In this document: positions 7,767-15,832 of the stretch, in pieces
Layout of the letters: each line of letters starts with the position of its first letter
How positions within the stretch are numbered: the stretch's first letter is position 1
Source: Thermoplasmatota archaeon
GTDB taxonomy: Archaea; Thermoplasmatota; Thermoplasmata; UBA10834
NCBI GenBank assembly: GCA_030836605.1
Contig: JAUPMC010000192.1
Span: 1 to 29,790, forward strand
Direction: 5' to 3'
DNA: 29,790 nucleotides
Notes under the pieces: model-generated
What the model saw: only the letters and a program-made list of their open reading frames with translations
Told to the model about the DNA's origin: nothing
Database searches by the model: none
Position numbers and translations under genes: made by a program

Positions 7767-9148
7767 TGCCCAAGACCCGCGGGGGCGAGCCTTCGGTCGC
7801 AGACGCGATCGAGAACGCCCGGCTCGCCGCAAGGAGGCAGAAGGCCTCGCAATTCGACGCGTACGCCGTGTTGAAGAGGTCTCGGAGGGTCTTCGTCGAG
7901 CGGAGCCGCGTCTCAGGCGCGGACTCGACTCACGCGACCGGGCTGCATGTCCGCGTGTGCGTCGGTGGGAAGGTCGGGGGGGCATTCTGCAACGGCTTCG
8001 ACCCAACATCGGTATCCAAGTGCGTCGCCCAGGCGATCAAGATCGCGAGTCTCATGGAACCCGACCCGAGATGGGGCGGCTTCCCATCTTGCGACCGCGG
8101 GTACCCGTCGGTCAGTGGCATCCACGACAGGTCCGTCGCCTCGCTGGGGATAGATGTCATGAGGGCGATGGCCGAGGAGATGGTCGACAGTGCCATGTCT
8201 GTCTCGAAGGAAGTGTCAGTGCCGTATGGGGCCGTGGAATCGATAGAGAGGACGCTCGGCATCGGGAACTCGTCCGGGGTCAACTCTATGATGGCGGAGA
8301 CCGAGCTGCAGGCCATAGCGTCCTGCGTCGCGGGAACTGGATTGGCGATTTCCCCTGAGTGCGAGGAGCGCGGCAGGTCAAGAGGCACCGGCCTGCGGAT
8401 GGACTTGATCGGGGAGCGTGCGGGCTGGCTCGCGGACAAGAGCCTTAATTTCGTTGACGCGAAGACGGAGGAGGCGGAGGTCGTGTTCTCTCCGTCCGCG
8501 GTCGGGGATTCCGAGTTCGGGCTTCTGAGTCTCGTGTTGAACAAGGCCCTTTCTGGACAGAACGTCCTCCAAAGGGTGTCCTTCCTCGCCGACAGGGTGG
8601 GCGAGCAGGTCTGCTCGGACCAGGTGACGCTCAGAGACAACCCGTTGCTGTCCGGCAGGTGCGGGTCTAGGCCGTTCGATGATGAAGGCATCCCATCGAG
8701 GAAGACGAGGCTCGTGGACGAAGGCGTCCTCAAAGGCTTCGTGTGGGACAGCAACTACGGGTCCATGTCGGGCAAGGGCTCGACGGGGAACGCGGTGAGG
8801 GACCTCGTCTCAGGCTCGGTGAACGCCGCTCCTTTGTGCCTGCAACTGGCGCCTGGGAAAGGCAGCCTGAACACGCTTATCGAGTCGGTCGACCACGGCT
8901 ACCTCGTCTGGGCGGGCCAGGGCGCCCATACCAGCAACACCGAGACTGGCGGGTTCTCGTTCGTCGCCAGCCCGGGCCTGATGATAGAGGGCGGCGAGGT
9001 CGTCGGCGGGGTAAGGGGCGTGATGATATCAGGGAACATCAACGACCTCATGATGAACGTGGAGCGTGTCGGCGCGGACGTTGTCGATTTCGGTGGCTCC
9101 CTTATGCCTAGCGTCCTCTTCAGGGATGTCAAGATAACCACAGGCTGA
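7766..9148 (+). CDS. tldE: TldE/PmbA non-catalytic partner of TldD
   Basis: A 460-residue paralogue of the upstream gene and the second half of a classic tldD-tldE pair. It has the family fold markers (DAYAVLKRSRRVFVE, VSFLADRVGEQVCSDQVTLR, the C-terminal GGFSFVASPGLMIEGG) but no HExxxH motif, as expected for TldE. It stabilises and shapes the peptide cavity of the heterodimer. Start ATG at 7766-7768 overlaps the tldD stop (TGATG). Endonuclease III begins 5 nt after its TGA, so transcription probably continues into nth. Confidence 0.92.
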   Translation: MPKTRGGEPSVADAIENARLAARRQKASQFDAYAVLKRSRRVFVERSRVSGADSTHATGLHVRVCVGGKVGGAFCNGFDPTSVSKCVAQAIKIASLMEPDPRWGGFPSCDRGYPSVSGIHDRSVASLGIDVMRAMAEEMVDSAMSVSKEVSVPYGAVESIERTLGIGNSSGVNSMMAETELQAIASCVAGTGLAISPECEERGRSRGTGLRMDLIGERAGWLADKSLNFVDAKTEEAEVVFSPSAVGDSEFGLLSLVLNKALSGQNVLQRVSFLADRVGEQVCSDQVTLRDNPLLSGRCGSRPFDDEGIPSRKTRLVDEGVLKGFVWDSNYGSMSGKGSTGNAVRDLVSGSVNAAPLCLQLAPGKGSLNTLIESVDHGYLVWAGQGAHTSNTETGGFSFVASPGLMIEGGEVVGGVRGVMISGNINDLMMNVERVGADVVDFGGSLMPSVLFRDVKITTG

Positions 9149-9153
9149 ACGCG

Positions 9154-9849
9154 ATGTCCCGGAAGGTCGCTCAGACAGCTCTCAGGAAGAAGGTGGTGTT
9201 CGTGGACAAGGTGCTCACCGAAACCTACGGTGAGAAGAGCGCGCGCGCGGGCGAGGACCCCGTGGACACCCTCGTGGAGACGATACTGTCCCAGAACACT
9301 ACCGATGTGAACTCACACAGGTCCTTCCAGGCGCTGAAGAATGAGTACGGCGACTGGCACGAGCTCCTCGGGGAGGACCACGCCGTCGTCTCGAAGATAA
9401 TACGGTCAGGCGGCCTCCCGGACATCAAGGCGCGGAGGATCCTGGACGCGCTCGAGTTCATCAACCGCGAGCGCGGGAGGATAGAGCTGGACTTCCTGCG
9501 CGACATGAGCCCGTCCGAGGCGGATTGTTGGCTGGCACAGATGAAGGGCGTGGGCCCGAAGACGCGGTCCATCGTCCTCCTGTTCTCGCTCGGCATGCCA
9601 GCGTTCCCCGTTGACACGCACATCCATAGGGTCACGGGGCGTCTGGGCCTGATAGGCCCTAAGGTCTCAAGAGAGAAGGCCCAAGAAGAGCTCGGAGCGC
9701 TCGTGCCAAAGTCAGAGTACTACAACTTCCACATCAACCTTATAGAGCATGGCCGGGCAGTCTGCAGGGCGCGCAGGCCCGTGTGCGAGGCGTGCGTGGT
9801 CAGCGGCGCGTGCGACCACTTCTCGATGGCCCGGAAGGGGCATTCTTGA
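9154..9849 (+). CDS. nth: Endonuclease III (DNA glycosylase/AP lyase)
   Basis: A 231-residue base-excision repair enzyme that removes oxidised pyrimidines and cleaves abasic sites. The HhH-GPD core shows the helix-hairpin-helix MKGVGPKTRSIVLLF with the catalytic Lys after GVGP, followed by FPVDTHIHRVTGRLGL carrying the catalytic Asp. The C-terminus has the [4Fe-4S] cysteine pattern C-X6-C-X2-C-X5-C, complete in the segment from CRARRPVC to SGAC. It lies 5 nt downstream of tldE and probably shares its transcript. ATG 9154 is the first start after the tldE stop. Members with this layout can also have relaxed specificity, which is not predictable here. Confidence 0.93.
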   Translation: MSRKVAQTALRKKVVFVDKVLTETYGEKSARAGEDPVDTLVETILSQNTTDVNSHRSFQALKNEYGDWHELLGEDHAVVSKIIRSGGLPDIKARRILDALEFINRERGRIELDFLRDMSPSEADCWLAQMKGVGPKTRSIVLLFSLGMPAFPVDTHIHRVTGRLGLIGPKVSREKAQEELGALVPKSEYYNFHINLIEHGRAVCRARRPVCEACVVSGACDHFSMARKGHS

Positions 9850-9855
9850 TATATC
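9849..9855 (+). promoter_or_regulatory. TATA box of the archease-decarboxylase operon
   Basis: The sequence ATATATC overlaps the last base of the nth stop and is centred about 26 nt upstream of ATG 9878. It suggests that archease begins a new leaderless transcript, independent of tldD-tldE-nth. Confidence 0.55.
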
Positions 9856-9877
9856 CTCGATACCTCATTCGTGATGC

Positions 9878-10282
9878 ATGAGGTACAGACTGCTGGAGCA
9901 CACCGCGGATGCGATGGTCGAGGTGTATGGCGCCACCCTTGGCGAGCGCTTCGCCAACGCCGCGTACGCGTTGTTCGACCAGATGACCGATGTGACGAAG
10001 GTCTCTCCGACCGGGGAGGTCAGGTTGGAGCTCCAGGCGGACAACCGCGAGCAGCTCCTCGTGGACTTCCTGCAGGAGCTGCTGTTCCTCCACGATGTCC
10101 AGGACCTCGTGTTCGGCGAGTTCGAAGTCGACACGGACGGCAGGAGGCTGGTCGCCAAGGTCAGAGGGGAACCGTTCGACGAGAAGAAGCATCCGAAGAG
10201 GTCGGTGGTGAAGGGAGTGACCTACCATCGGCTGGAGTTCGACGACGAGAAGAAGACCGTGACAGCCCTCTTCGATGTGTGA
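9878..10282 (+). CDS. Archease, activator of RtcB-type RNA ligase
   Basis: A 134-residue protein matching the archease family in length and pattern: N-terminal RYRLLEHTADAMVEVYG, the DNREQLLVDFLQELLFL segment, and the C-terminal VVKGVTYHRLEFDDEK. Archease helps RtcB complete multiple rounds of guanylation during tRNA exon ligation. RtcB is not in the window. ATG 9878 is preceded by a TATA box at leaderless distance. The next gene, a mevalonate-pathway decarboxylase, starts 9 nt after its stop, so the two are probably co-transcribed although their functions are unrelated. Confidence 0.93.
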   Translation: MRYRLLEHTADAMVEVYGATLGERFANAAYALFDQMTDVTKVSPTGEVRLELQADNREQLLVDFLQELLFLHDVQDLVFGEFEVDTDGRRLVAKVRGEPFDEKKHPKRSVVKGVTYHRLEFDDEKKTVTALFDV

Positions 10283-10291
10283 GGTGCCATC

Positions 10292-11251
10292 TTGAAGGCG
10301 TCCGCCAAAGCCTACCCCATCCAGGGGTTGATCAAGTACCATGGCCTCAGGGACGAGGTCCTGAGACTGCCGTATCACGACTCTATCTCGGTCGCCACGT
10401 CCCCCACGGAATCACACACGACGATAGAGTTCGGCTGCTTCGGGAGGGACAGCGGTCAGCTGGACAATAGGGAGCTGCAGGGCAGGGAGCTGGAGCGGGT
10501 CGTGACCGTCGTCGACGAGGTCAGGCACAGGGCCGGGTCGGATGCCCGGTTCAGGATGATGTCGAAGAACAACTTCCCTTCGAACGTGGGGCTCGGGTCG
10601 TCGGCCTCCGGGTTCGCGGCGCTCGCCCTGGCTAGCAGCGAGGCGCTCGGGCTCTGCCTCACCCTGGAGCAGGTCTCGATGATCGCCCGGAGGGGAGCCG
10701 GGTCGGCCACCCGGTCCGTGACCGGCGGGTTCTCCAGGTGGAAGGCCGGCCACGACGATGAGGAGTCGTATTCGTTCCAGATAGCGTCCGAGGAGTTTGA
10801 GATGGGGATAGTCGTCGCGCTGGTCCCCGCGTTCAAGTACACGGAGAGCGCGCACAAGGCCGTGCTCGGGTCGCCGTTCTTCCACTCGCGTCTCGCCTAC
10901 ATCCATGGCGCTCTCGCGGAGATGGAGAGCGCCATCAGGAAGAGGGACATCGACCGCGTCGGCAAGCTGGCGGAGCGCGACTCGCTCATCCTGCACGGGA
11001 TCACGATGACCGGGCTGGACGAGATGATACTCTGGCGTCCGGAGACGGTCAAGGTGATCCTGGAGGTCAGGAAGATGAGGGAGGAGGGCATCCCCGCGTA
11101 CTTCTCGATAGACACGGGCGCCACCGTATACGTCAACACGCACCCCTCGCGGACGGACGAGGTCGAGGCACGGATCAAGGACCTCGGGATCGAGACGCTG
11201 AAGTGCGGCGTCGGAGGGTGCGCCTCGGTCGTCAGGGAGCACCTGTTCTGA
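10292..11251 (+). CDS. mvaD: GHMP-family mevalonate-pathway decarboxylase (phospho- or diphosphomevalonate decarboxylase)
   Basis: A 319-residue GHMP-fold enzyme of isoprenoid precursor synthesis. The N-terminal KYHGLRDEVLRLPYHDSIS corresponds to the KYWG..D segment of diphosphomevalonate decarboxylase. The phosphate loop is GLGSSASGFAALALA, and the late YFSIDTGATVYVN keeps the Asp used in decarboxylation. KYHG in place of KYWG recalls, from memory, the haloarchaeal enzymes that act on phosphomevalonate and work with isopentenyl phosphate kinase, so monophosphate may be the real substrate. Mevalonate 3-kinase or 3,5-bisphosphate decarboxylase are less likely alternatives. It starts at TTG 10292 with a GAGGTG ribosome-binding site about 5 nt upstream, and follows archease by 9 nt. 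Confidence 0.85.
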   Translation: MKASAKAYPIQGLIKYHGLRDEVLRLPYHDSISVATSPTESHTTIEFGCFGRDSGQLDNRELQGRELERVVTVVDEVRHRAGSDARFRMMSKNNFPSNVGLGSSASGFAALALASSEALGLCLTLEQVSMIARRGAGSATRSVTGGFSRWKAGHDDEESYSFQIASEEFEMGIVVALVPAFKYTESAHKAVLGSPFFHSRLAYIHGALAEMESAIRKRDIDRVGKLAERDSLILHGITMTGLDEMILWRPETVKVILEVRKMREEGIPAYFSIDTGATVYVNTHPSRTDEVEARIKDLGIETLKCGVGGCASVVREHLF

Positions 11252-11995
11252 TCACTTGCAGTTCGTCCCTTGGAGGCTGATGGCCTCGTCGAGCGAGAGT
11301 TCGCCCACGGCCACCCTGGCGGCCAGGCCCTTCGAGACGGTCAGGCGGCCGTTGCTCTCCAGCCTGCTGAGCCTCTGGATGTTCCTCAGCTCGCCGTCGC
11401 ACGGCTGCACGACCTGCCGCTTCACGGGCCTGTACCCGGGTGTCATCGCGATCTCCACCGCCGCGTCCTCGTCCGGGGTCTCGGACCTGGTGGTCGTGTT
11501 GCGCTCGTCGACGATCTCCAGCCTGTGGCCCCTGTCCCAGAGCCTGTTGAATGTCCTGTTCCTGTTGGTCCTGTCGCCGTTCCCTATCCTGACAAGCAGA
11601 TTCGTGCAGGGGTACTCGCGCACGATGAGGTCTATGATCTCGCTGACCCCTTCAGGGTTGGGCGCCACCGCGCGCGTGAGGACGGTCCCGTCCCCCACCG
11701 CCGCCACACCCGGCTTGTGTCCGGGGTCCACGCCTATGCACATGTTCTCGACGGACTCCTCGCCTGAGAGCGTCTTCAACGCCTTCGACACGGCCAGGTC
11801 AGGGTCGGCGTCGGTCACGACATCGTCGAAGGGGACCCTCGCCTTCTCCCTCTCGGTGGTGATCACCACACCCACATGGGCCGGCACGGCGTCGTCGAAC
11901 TCCAGTGAGACGAACTTGAGTCCCTTCTCTCTGAGCACCTCGAGTATCTCAAAATACGTCCTCGGGTCCTCAGTCAGGAGCCCTATACGTTTCAT
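11252..11995 (-). CDS. RNase H-fold, RuvC/YqgF-like protein of unknown function
   Basis: A 247-residue protein without a confident named family. Around residue 90 it enters an RNase H-like domain: a first strand ending in CIGVDPGHKPGVAAVGDG (the D-P-G of RuvC/YqgF enzymes), a middle acidic EIVDERNTTT, and a later helix DEDAAVEIAM carrying two or three acidic residues. This spacing of acids resembles Holliday-junction resolvases of the RuvC fold. The N-terminal 85 residues (RIGLLTEDPRTYFEILEVL) look like a separate small alpha/beta domain. It converges with the decarboxylase gene with no spacer between the stops. ATG 11995 lies about 29 nt downstream of a TATA box. Nuclease activity is an inference. 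Confidence 0.75.
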   Translation of the reverse strand: MKRIGLLTEDPRTYFEILEVLREKGLKFVSLEFDDAVPAHVGVVITTEREKARVPFDDVVTDADPDLAVSKALKTLSGEESVENMCIGVDPGHKPGVAAVGDGTVLTRAVAPNPEGVSEIIDLIVREYPCTNLLVRIGNGDRTNRNRTFNRLWDRGHRLEIVDERNTTTRSETPDEDAAVEIAMTPGYRPVKRQVVQPCDGELRNIQRLSRLESNGRLTVSKGLAARVAVGELSLDEAISLQGTNCK

Positions 11996-12020
11996 CCGAT
12001 GGTGATTTGTGGCTGTCGGG

Positions 12021-12028
12021 ATAAATAG
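12021..12028 (-). promoter_or_regulatory. TATA box of the RuvC-like gene
   Basis: Minus-strand CTATTTAT is centred about 29 nt before the ATG at 11995, with no visible ribosome-binding site. The element sits in the 40-nt gap just downstream of dnaJ. Confidence 0.5.
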
Positions 12029-12035
12029 ATTCCGT

Positions 12036-13190
12036 TCAGCCGCCCCTTCCGAACCTGCTGAAGACCGACTTCCTCTTCGTCCCCTTCCCGTAATCCCCGA
12101 GGGACTCGTCGAGCTTCTTCAGCATGGCCTTCTGCTCGGATGTGAGCTTCGTCGGGGTGACGACGGTCACCTTCACGAACTGGTCCCCGTTCCCGTGGCC
12201 CCTGAGGTCCGGCACGCCCTTCCCCTTCAGCCTGAGCACGGTCCCCGTCTGCGTCCCGGCAGGCACGGTCACCCTCGCGGTGCCGTCCAAGGTCGGGACA
12301 TCGACCTCGGCGCCAAGCGCCGCCTGGACGAATGTGATAGGCGCCTCGACCCATAGGTCCCGCCCGTCCCTGTCGAAGACCGGGTGGTCCTCGATGTGGA
12401 TTACGATGTACAGGTCCCCTGATGGCCCGCCGTTGGGGCCTGCCTCGCCAGCGCCCCTGATCCGTAGCCTCATCCCCTCCTCCGCGCCCTTGGGTATGGA
12501 CACCTGGAGCGTCGAGGTGGTCTCGACGGAGCCCGCGCCGCCGCAGTCGGAGCACGGTTTGGTTATGTGCTTGCCCGCGCCCCTGCAGGTCGGACACGCG
12601 GTGATCGTCACGAAGGACGCGTAGCCGCGCTTCTGCCCTCTCTGGACCTGGCCAGACCCTTTGCATGTCGGGCAGCTCTTGATGTCCCCGGGCTTGGCTC
12701 CCATGCCCCCGCAGGTCTTGCAGGCCACGCTGTGGGGCACCCTGATCTCCCTCTCGACGCCCTTCGCGGCGTCCTCGAGGCTGACCTCGATGTCGTACCT
12801 GAGGGACCTGCCCTCCCGGGGCCCGGACCTCCTGACCCCGCCTCCGAAGAACTGCTCGAAGATGCTCCCTCCGAACCCCTCGGAGCTGCCGAATATGTCA
12901 GATATGTCCCCGTAGTGGGTGAAGTCGGACCAGTCGAACCCACCGCTCCTGAAGGTGCTCTGGACGCCCTCGTGCCCGTACTGGTCGTATCTATTCTTCT
13001 TCTCGTCGTCCGCAAGGACCTCGTAGGCCTCGGAGAGCTCCTTGAACTTCTCCTCGGCCTCCTTCGTCTTGTCCTTGTTCATGTCCGGGTGGTGCTTCAT
13101 CGCGAGCTTCCTGTAGGCCTTCTTTATCTCGTCCTTCGAGGCGGTCCTCGGGACGCCCAGGATCTCGTAGTAGTCTCTCTTCGCAGCCAT
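12036..13190 (-). CDS. dnaJ: Chaperone protein DnaJ (type I Hsp40)
   Basis: A 384-residue co-chaperone that delivers unfolded clients to DnaK and stimulates its ATPase. Domains in order: J domain (about 4-70, starting KRDYYEILGVPR, with the HPD loop in MKHHPDMNKDK), a Gly/Phe-rich stretch (about 85-120), a zinc domain with four CxxCxGxG-type repeats (CKTCGGMG, CPTCKGSG, CPTCRGAG, CSDCGGAG), then the two client-binding beta domains and the C-terminal dimer region. The open frame extends six codons upstream, but ATG 13190 gives the standard MAAKRDYYEIL start and has a GGGGGAC site upstream. It follows dnaK by 83 nt on the same strand. Confidence 0.96.
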   Translation of the reverse strand: MAAKRDYYEILGVPRTASKDEIKKAYRKLAMKHHPDMNKDKTKEAEEKFKELSEAYEVLADDEKKNRYDQYGHEGVQSTFRSGGFDWSDFTHYGDISDIFGSSEGFGGSIFEQFFGGGVRRSGPREGRSLRYDIEVSLEDAAKGVEREIRVPHSVACKTCGGMGAKPGDIKSCPTCKGSGQVQRGQKRGYASFVTITACPTCRGAGKHITKPCSDCGGAGSVETTSTLQVSIPKGAEEGMRLRIRGAGEAGPNGGPSGDLYIVIHIEDHPVFDRDGRDLWVEAPITFVQAALGAEVDVPTLDGTARVTVPAGTQTGTVLRLKGKGVPDLRGHGNGDQFVKVTVVTPTKLTSEQKAMLKKLDESLGDYGKGTKRKSVFSRFGRGG

Positions 13191-13273
13191 ATGAAGTCCC
13201 CCGGTCACTTCGGGCGTGGGTCGGGCTCAGGCACGAATAACAGGTAAAGGGTGAAAGAGGTTTCGGAAGGCGT

Positions 13274-15166
13274 TCACTTCTTGTCGTCGTCGACGATCTT
13301 GTACTCAGCGTCCACGAAGCCGCCGTCCCCCTGGGACGGCCCCTGGGCCTGCCCATCCTCGCTCGGCGGGGGCGTCTGCTGGCCTTGCTGGGCCTGCTGC
13401 TGCTTCTGGGCCTCCTCGTAGACTCTCTTCCCCACCTCGAGGAGCGCCTTCTCGAGCTCGTCGAGCTTCTGCTTGATGAGGGCTGGGTCGTCCGAAGGCA
13501 CCGCGGCCTTGAGCTCGTCGGCCAGCTTCGTCAGCCTCTCCTTGAGGTCCGGGGCGATCTTGTCCCCCATCTCCTCGATGATGTGGGCGACCTCGTAGGC
13601 CCTCTGCTCCGCGCGGTTCTTCAGCTCCGCCTTCTCCTTCCTCTTGCGGTCCTCGTCGGCGAACTTCTCCGCGTCCTTGACCATCCGCTCGACATCGTCC
13701 TTCCCGAGCTTCGTCGTCGCGGTGATCGTGATCTTCTGCTCCTTGCCAGTGCCGAGGTCCTTCGCCTTGACGTCGATGATGCCGTTCGCGTCGATGTCGA
13801 ACGTGACCTCCACCTGGGGCATCCCCCTCGGGGCGGGGGGTATGCCTATGAGGTGGAAGCTTCCCAGGGTGACGTTGTCGGAGGCCATGGGCCTCTCGCC
13901 CTGGAGCACATGTATCTCCACGCTCGTCTGGCCGTCGGAGGCGGTCGTGAACGTCTCGCTCTTCCTGGTCGGGATGGTCGTGTTCCTCTCGATGAGCTTG
14001 TGGAACACGCTGCCCATCGTCTCCACGCCGAGGGAGAGCGGGGTCACGTCCAGGAGCAGTATGTCCTTGACGCTACCCTCGATGATGCCCCCCTGGATGG
14101 CGGCACCCATGGCCACGCACTCCATCGGGTCCACCCCGCGGACGATCTTCGGGCCGACTATGCCCTCGACGAACCGCTGCACCATGGGCATCCTGGTCGG
14201 CCCGCCGACCAGTATGACCTTGTCGATGGTCTCGGTCGAGAGCTTGCCGTCCTGGATGGCCTGCATGGTCGGACCCCTGCACCTCTCGACGACTGGCTTG
14301 ACCAGCTCCTCGAGCTGTGCCCTCGTGAGCTTGATCGCGAGGTGTCTCGGGCCGGAGGCGTCCGCGCTCAGGTACGGCAGGTTGATCTCCGTGTCGAGCG
14401 TCGATGACAGCTCTATCTTGGCCTTCTCGACGGCCTCGCGGACGCGCTGGGTGGCCATCTTGTCCTTCGAGATGTCTATGCCCGTGTCCGCCTTGAACTC
14501 CTTCGTGACGTGGTCCACGAGGACGTTGTCCATGTCCGTCCCGCCCAGCAGCGTGTCGCCGCTGGTGGATATGACCTCGAACACGCCTTGGCCGAACTCC
14601 ATGATGGTCACGTCGAGCGTCCCGCCGCCCAAATCGAATACCAGTATCTTCTGCTCGCTCTCCGACTTGTCCAGGCCGTACGCGAGCGCCGCGGCCGTTG
14701 GCTCGTTGATGATCCGCACGACCTCGAGCCCGGCGATCGTCCCGGCGTCCTTGGTCGCCTGCCTCTGGTTGTCGTTGAAGTACGCGGGCACCGTGATGAC
14801 CGCCTTCTCGACCTTCGACCCGAGGTACGCCTCAGCGTCCCTCTTGATCTTCTGGAGTATGAACGCTGACACCTGCTGGGGAGTGTACTCCTTCCCGTGG
14901 ACCCGGACCCTGTGGTCCGTGCCCATCTTCCTCTTGATCGCCATTATGGTGCCCTCTGGGTTCGATACCGCCTGTCGCCTGGCAGGCTCCCCGACGAGCA
15001 TCTGGCCGTCCTTCGTCAACGCCACATACGACGGGAAGGCCTTGCCTCCCAGGCTCGTGCCCTCCGCGCTCGGTATTATTGTGGGCCTGCCGCCCTCGAT
15101 GACCGCGGCCGCCGAGTTGCTCGTGCCGAGGTCGATCCCTATCACTTTTCCCTTTGACTCTGCCAT
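13274..15166 (-). CDS. dnaK: Chaperone protein DnaK (Hsp70)
   Basis: A 630-residue Hsp70. Nucleotide-domain signatures are IGIDLGTSNSAAAVIEGG (phosphate 1), IFDLGGGTLDVTIMEFG-type phosphate 2 written here as VFDLGGGTLDVTIMEFG, and VILVGGPTRMPMVQRFV. The substrate-binding domain follows from about residue 370, with DVTPLSLGVETMGSVFHKLI at the interdomain region, and a Gln/Gly/Pro-rich tail ends in EYKIVDDDKK. Start ATG 15166 lies 3 nt after the grpE stop, with a GAGGTGA ribosome-binding site inside the end of grpE, so the two are tightly coupled. Archaeal DnaK genes are generally regarded as acquired from bacteria. The GC and codon use here do not stand out from the neighbours. Confidence 0.97.
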   Translation of the reverse strand: MAESKGKVIGIDLGTSNSAAAVIEGGRPTIIPSAEGTSLGGKAFPSYVALTKDGQMLVGEPARRQAVSNPEGTIMAIKRKMGTDHRVRVHGKEYTPQQVSAFILQKIKRDAEAYLGSKVEKAVITVPAYFNDNQRQATKDAGTIAGLEVVRIINEPTAAALAYGLDKSESEQKILVFDLGGGTLDVTIMEFGQGVFEVISTSGDTLLGGTDMDNVLVDHVTKEFKADTGIDISKDKMATQRVREAVEKAKIELSSTLDTEINLPYLSADASGPRHLAIKLTRAQLEELVKPVVERCRGPTMQAIQDGKLSTETIDKVILVGGPTRMPMVQRFVEGIVGPKIVRGVDPMECVAMGAAIQGGIIEGSVKDILLLDVTPLSLGVETMGSVFHKLIERNTTIPTRKSETFTTASDGQTSVEIHVLQGERPMASDNVTLGSFHLIGIPPAPRGMPQVEVTFDIDANGIIDVKAKDLGTGKEQKITITATTKLGKDDVERMVKDAEKFADEDRKRKEKAELKNRAEQRAYEVAHIIEEMGDKIAPDLKERLTKLADELKAAVPSDDPALIKQKLDELEKALLEVGKRVYEEAQKQQQAQQGQQTPPPSEDGQAQGPSQGDGGFVDAEYKIVDDDKK

Positions 15167-15169
15167 GTC

Positions 15170-15745
15170 TCATTCACCTCTCTTCTCTGACTGTGATTCC
15201 TGTGCATCGTGAACCTCTTCCGCCTCCGGCGTCTTCGAGACCTTCACCTTGGCCGTGCGGATGACCTTCGGGCCGAGGGCGTACCCTTTCTGGAACACCT
15301 CGAGTATGCTCCCGTCCTCCATGTCCTCCCGTTCCTCGCGGTTCATGGCCTCGTGCTCGAACGGGTCGAACACGCCGTCGGTCCCTATCTCCCTCAGGCC
15401 CTGCCTCTGGAGCGTCTGAAGGAGCTGTCTGTGTATACCCTCGAGCCCCTTCTTGAGCTGCTTGGGGTAGTCGTTCGTCCCGGCGTCCTCGAGGGCCTTG
15501 TCAAGAGTGTCCATGACCGCGAGCAGGTCGCGCACGACCACCTCCGCGCCGGCCTTGGACATCTCCGCGCCCTCCTTGGCGACTCGCTTCTTGTAGTTCT
15601 CGAACTCCGCCTGGAGCCGCTTCAGGTCGTCCGTCAGTTCCTCTATCCGCCTGTCCCTCTCCGCGACCGGGTCGGGGGGAGGCGTCCGCTCGGCGTCGTG
15701 TCCGTCCTCGGATGTGTCGAGCTCGCCCGCGTCCTCCTCAGCCAT
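15170..15745 (-). CDS. grpE: GrpE nucleotide exchange factor
   Basis: A 191-residue nucleotide exchange factor for DnaK. It starts with an acidic low-complexity segment (residues 1-30), followed by a long coiled-coil helix (about 30-95, ELTDDLKRLQAEFENYKKRV) and the beta domain with GTDGVFDPFEHEAMNREE and VFQKGYALGPKVIRTAKVKV, both typical of GrpE. It is the first gene of the grpE-dnaK-dnaJ operon, with only 3 nt before dnaK. It lies 87 nt downstream of the thermosome stop on the same strand. ATG 15745 has GGAGGC about 10 nt upstream. Confidence 0.94.
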   Translation of the reverse strand: MAEEDAGELDTSEDGHDAERTPPPDPVAERDRRIEELTDDLKRLQAEFENYKKRVAKEGAEMSKAGAEVVVRDLLAVMDTLDKALEDAGTNDYPKQLKKGLEGIHRQLLQTLQRQGLREIGTDGVFDPFEHEAMNREEREDMEDGSILEVFQKGYALGPKVIRTAKVKVSKTPEAEEVHDAQESQSEKRGE

Positions 15746-15807
15746 CGCTTGCAGCCTCCAGCGGATACGCGGGCGCGTTCAGCCCGCGTTTCGAACTTGA
15801 AGGGTTT

Positions 15808-15815
15808 GTGTTAAG
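15808..15815 (-). promoter_or_regulatory. Possible promoter element of the grpE-dnaK-dnaJ operon
   Basis: In the 87-nt gap between thermosome and grpE the minus strand reads CCTTAACA, the only TATA-like stretch there. It would give a leader of about 40 nt. The match is weak, so transcription could also come from the thermosome promoter. Confidence 0.25.
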
Positions 15816-15832
15816 GGGTTTGGGGATGGACT

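Noticed and set aside
13644..15212. Long open frames antisense to dnaK, and similar long frames antisense to hef (24990-26639) and ubiD
   Set aside because: They mirror GC-rich codon structure of real genes, have low-complexity translations and lack recognisable domains or promoters.
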